A DNA stretch of 5,264 nt from an uncultured Bdellovibrio sp. GTDB lineage: Bacteria > Bdellovibrionota > Bdellovibrionia > Bdellovibrionales > Bdellovibrionaceae. Below the pieces are notes generated by a model. The model searched no databases. It had not been told where the DNA came from and saw nothing but the letters and a program-made list of their open reading frames with translations. Of the stretch, positions 4,711-5,264 are shown piece by piece; positions within the stretch are counted from its first letter, which is position 1, and the number at the start of each line of letters is the position of its first letter. The position numbers and the translations under genes were made by a program. The DNA lies in NCBI GenBank assembly GCA_946480995.1, contig CAMLMF010000214.1, positions 1 to 5,264 on the forward strand, written 5' to 3'.

Positions 4711-5264
4711 ATGCATTTTATATCGACGCTTAAAATGTTCGTCGCTATTGCTACGGTTGCCACGATCACCCTTTCATTTCAGAACTGTGCGCCCGTGAAT
4801 TTTTCTGAATTGGAAAATGCCTCTTTGGGATCTGAAACGCCAGCGCCGCAGGATCCCGAACCACAGAATCCGGATCCACTTCTTTGCCATTTTAATGGCC
4901 AAACATATTCCGAAGGTCAAACAGTTGAAGCTTTCTTGGCGTCGTCCGTGCCTTTGGGACAAACGTGTACTTCCGAAATCCGCCTCTGCCGATCGGGTTC
5001 CTTTACAGGTTCATACGCCTTTGCAAGTTGCGAAGTCGCAGGGCCTGCGGCGTGTTTGTTTAACGGAAAAACCATCGCCAGTGGGCAAACTGTGTCTGCT
5101 TATCAGAACTCCAGCGTGCCTTTCGGTGCAAGTTGTGTGTCGGAAAATCGCACATGCACAAACGGTGTGTTAAGTGGTTCTTATAATTTTGAAACTTGTG
5201 CTGTGGGCGCACCAGCAAGTTGTTTATTTAATGGTCAAACAGTGGCACATGGTGCCCAAGTTAC
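4711..5264 (+). CDS. putative lipoprotein with 56-residue Cys-rich tandem repeats, 3' end outside the window
   Basis: This is a partial gene; 184 codons are visible with no stop. The start ATG at 4711 has AGGGGG 6 bases upstream; an in-frame ATG at 4735 has none. Residues 1-25 form a signal peptide (MHFISTLK, then a hydrophobic stretch to about 23). It ends LSFQNC, with Cys26 as the likely lipidated residue. The lipobox is not canonical (F-Q-N before Cys instead of L-A/S-G/A), but this pattern is one I recall from Bdellovibrio lipoproteins. Residues 27-58 are a Pro/Glu/Asn-rich linker. From Cys59 come tandem units of exactly 56 residues, starting C-x-F-N-G-x-T, with S-S-V-P-x-G in the middle and G-S-Y-x-F-x-x-C near the end. 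Each full unit has Cys at positions 1, 28, 35 and 49, which suggests two disulfides. This implies an exported, surface or periplasmic protein. Its function is unknown; adhesion or surface display is a guess. Confidence 0.85.
   Translation, partial: MHFISTLKMFVAIATVATITLSFQNCAPVNFSELENASLGSETPAPQDPEPQNPDPLLCHFNGQTYSEGQTVEAFLASSVPLGQTCTSEIRLCRSGSFTGSYAFASCEVAGPAACLFNGKTIASGQTVSAYQNSSVPFGASCVSENRTCTNGVLSGSYNFETCAVGAPASCLFNGQTVAHGAQV
4885..5052 (+). repeat. tandem protein repeat unit 1 (168 bp, 56 codons)
   Basis: This codes for residues 59-114, with Cys at 59, 86, 93 and 107. Aligned without gaps to unit 2 it shares 29 of 56 residues. It is the more divergent unit, for example FTGSY where unit 2 has LSGSY. 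Confidence 0.85.
5053..5220 (+). repeat. tandem protein repeat unit 2 (168 bp, 56 codons)
   Basis: This codes for residues 115-170, with Cys at 115, 142, 149 and 163, the same spacing as unit 1. The R-T-C-T-N-G and LSGSY segments look like the family consensus. Confidence 0.85.
5221..5264 (+). repeat. tandem protein repeat unit 3, cut by the window edge
   Basis: The visible residues CLFNGQTVAHGAQV repeat the start of units 1 and 2 in register, 56 codons after unit 2 begins. The array therefore continues beyond the window; the total number of units is not known. Confidence 0.8.

Noticed and set aside
4575..4962. Minus-strand open frames of 62-64 codons
   Set aside because: One lies across the intergenic region and lipoprotein start, the other inside the lipoprotein gene; neither has a recognisable feature or start signal.
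4817..5173. Open frame of 118 codons on the plus strand
   Set aside because: It is another frame of the lipoprotein gene, whose own frame has a signal peptide, a ribosome binding site and exact protein repeats; the openness follows from the repeated sequence.
4885..5264. CRISPR-like or DNA-level repeat array
   Set aside because: The 168-bp periodicity is a coding repeat with drifted DNA sequence; there are no short identical repeats with unique spacers.

Overview
The window looks like chromosomal DNA of a Bdellovibrio-type predatory bacterium (Bdellovibrionota). This is an inference from three things: base composition that looks moderate by eye, several large prepilin-like proteins next to a membrane-anchored PilZ protein, and a lipoprotein with an 'FQNC' lipobox followed by Cys-rich repeats of a kind I recall from that group. 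No marker in the window proves the taxonomy.

Layout. Positions 1-3129 (minus strand) hold four genes that read as one tightly packed operon. In transcription order they are a four-helix membrane protein with a C-terminal PilZ domain (2458-3129), a 427-residue prepilin-like protein (1152-2435), a 259-residue PilX/GspK-like pseudopilin without Glu5 (373-1152), and a prepilin that runs off the left edge (1-376). The last three are joined by TAATG and ATGA stop/start overlaps, so they are probably translationally coupled. Positions 3221-3260 carry a strong rho-independent terminator that ends the next upstream unit. Positions 3288-4454 (minus) encode a short-form citrate synthase with all three catalytic residues. 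Positions 4455-4710 are a divergent intergenic region with a hairpin beside the citrate synthase ribosome binding site and a 12-bp perfect palindrome. From 4711 to the right edge (plus strand) lies the start of a putative lipoprotein built from 56-residue tandem repeats, each with four Cys.

How the genes work together. The pilin-like operon would supply minor (possibly tip) subunits of a type IV pilus or a type II secretion-like pseudopilus, with a PilZ protein that could link it to c-di-GMP or to the assembly machinery. Citrate synthase is a separate, metabolic, monocistronic unit closed by its own terminator. The lipoprotein is divergent and has no evident functional tie to its neighbours. 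The most interesting part is the PilZ/minor-pilin cassette: its PilZ ligand motif is incomplete, and two of the pilins are unusually large, Cys-rich and share a small Cys-bounded motif.
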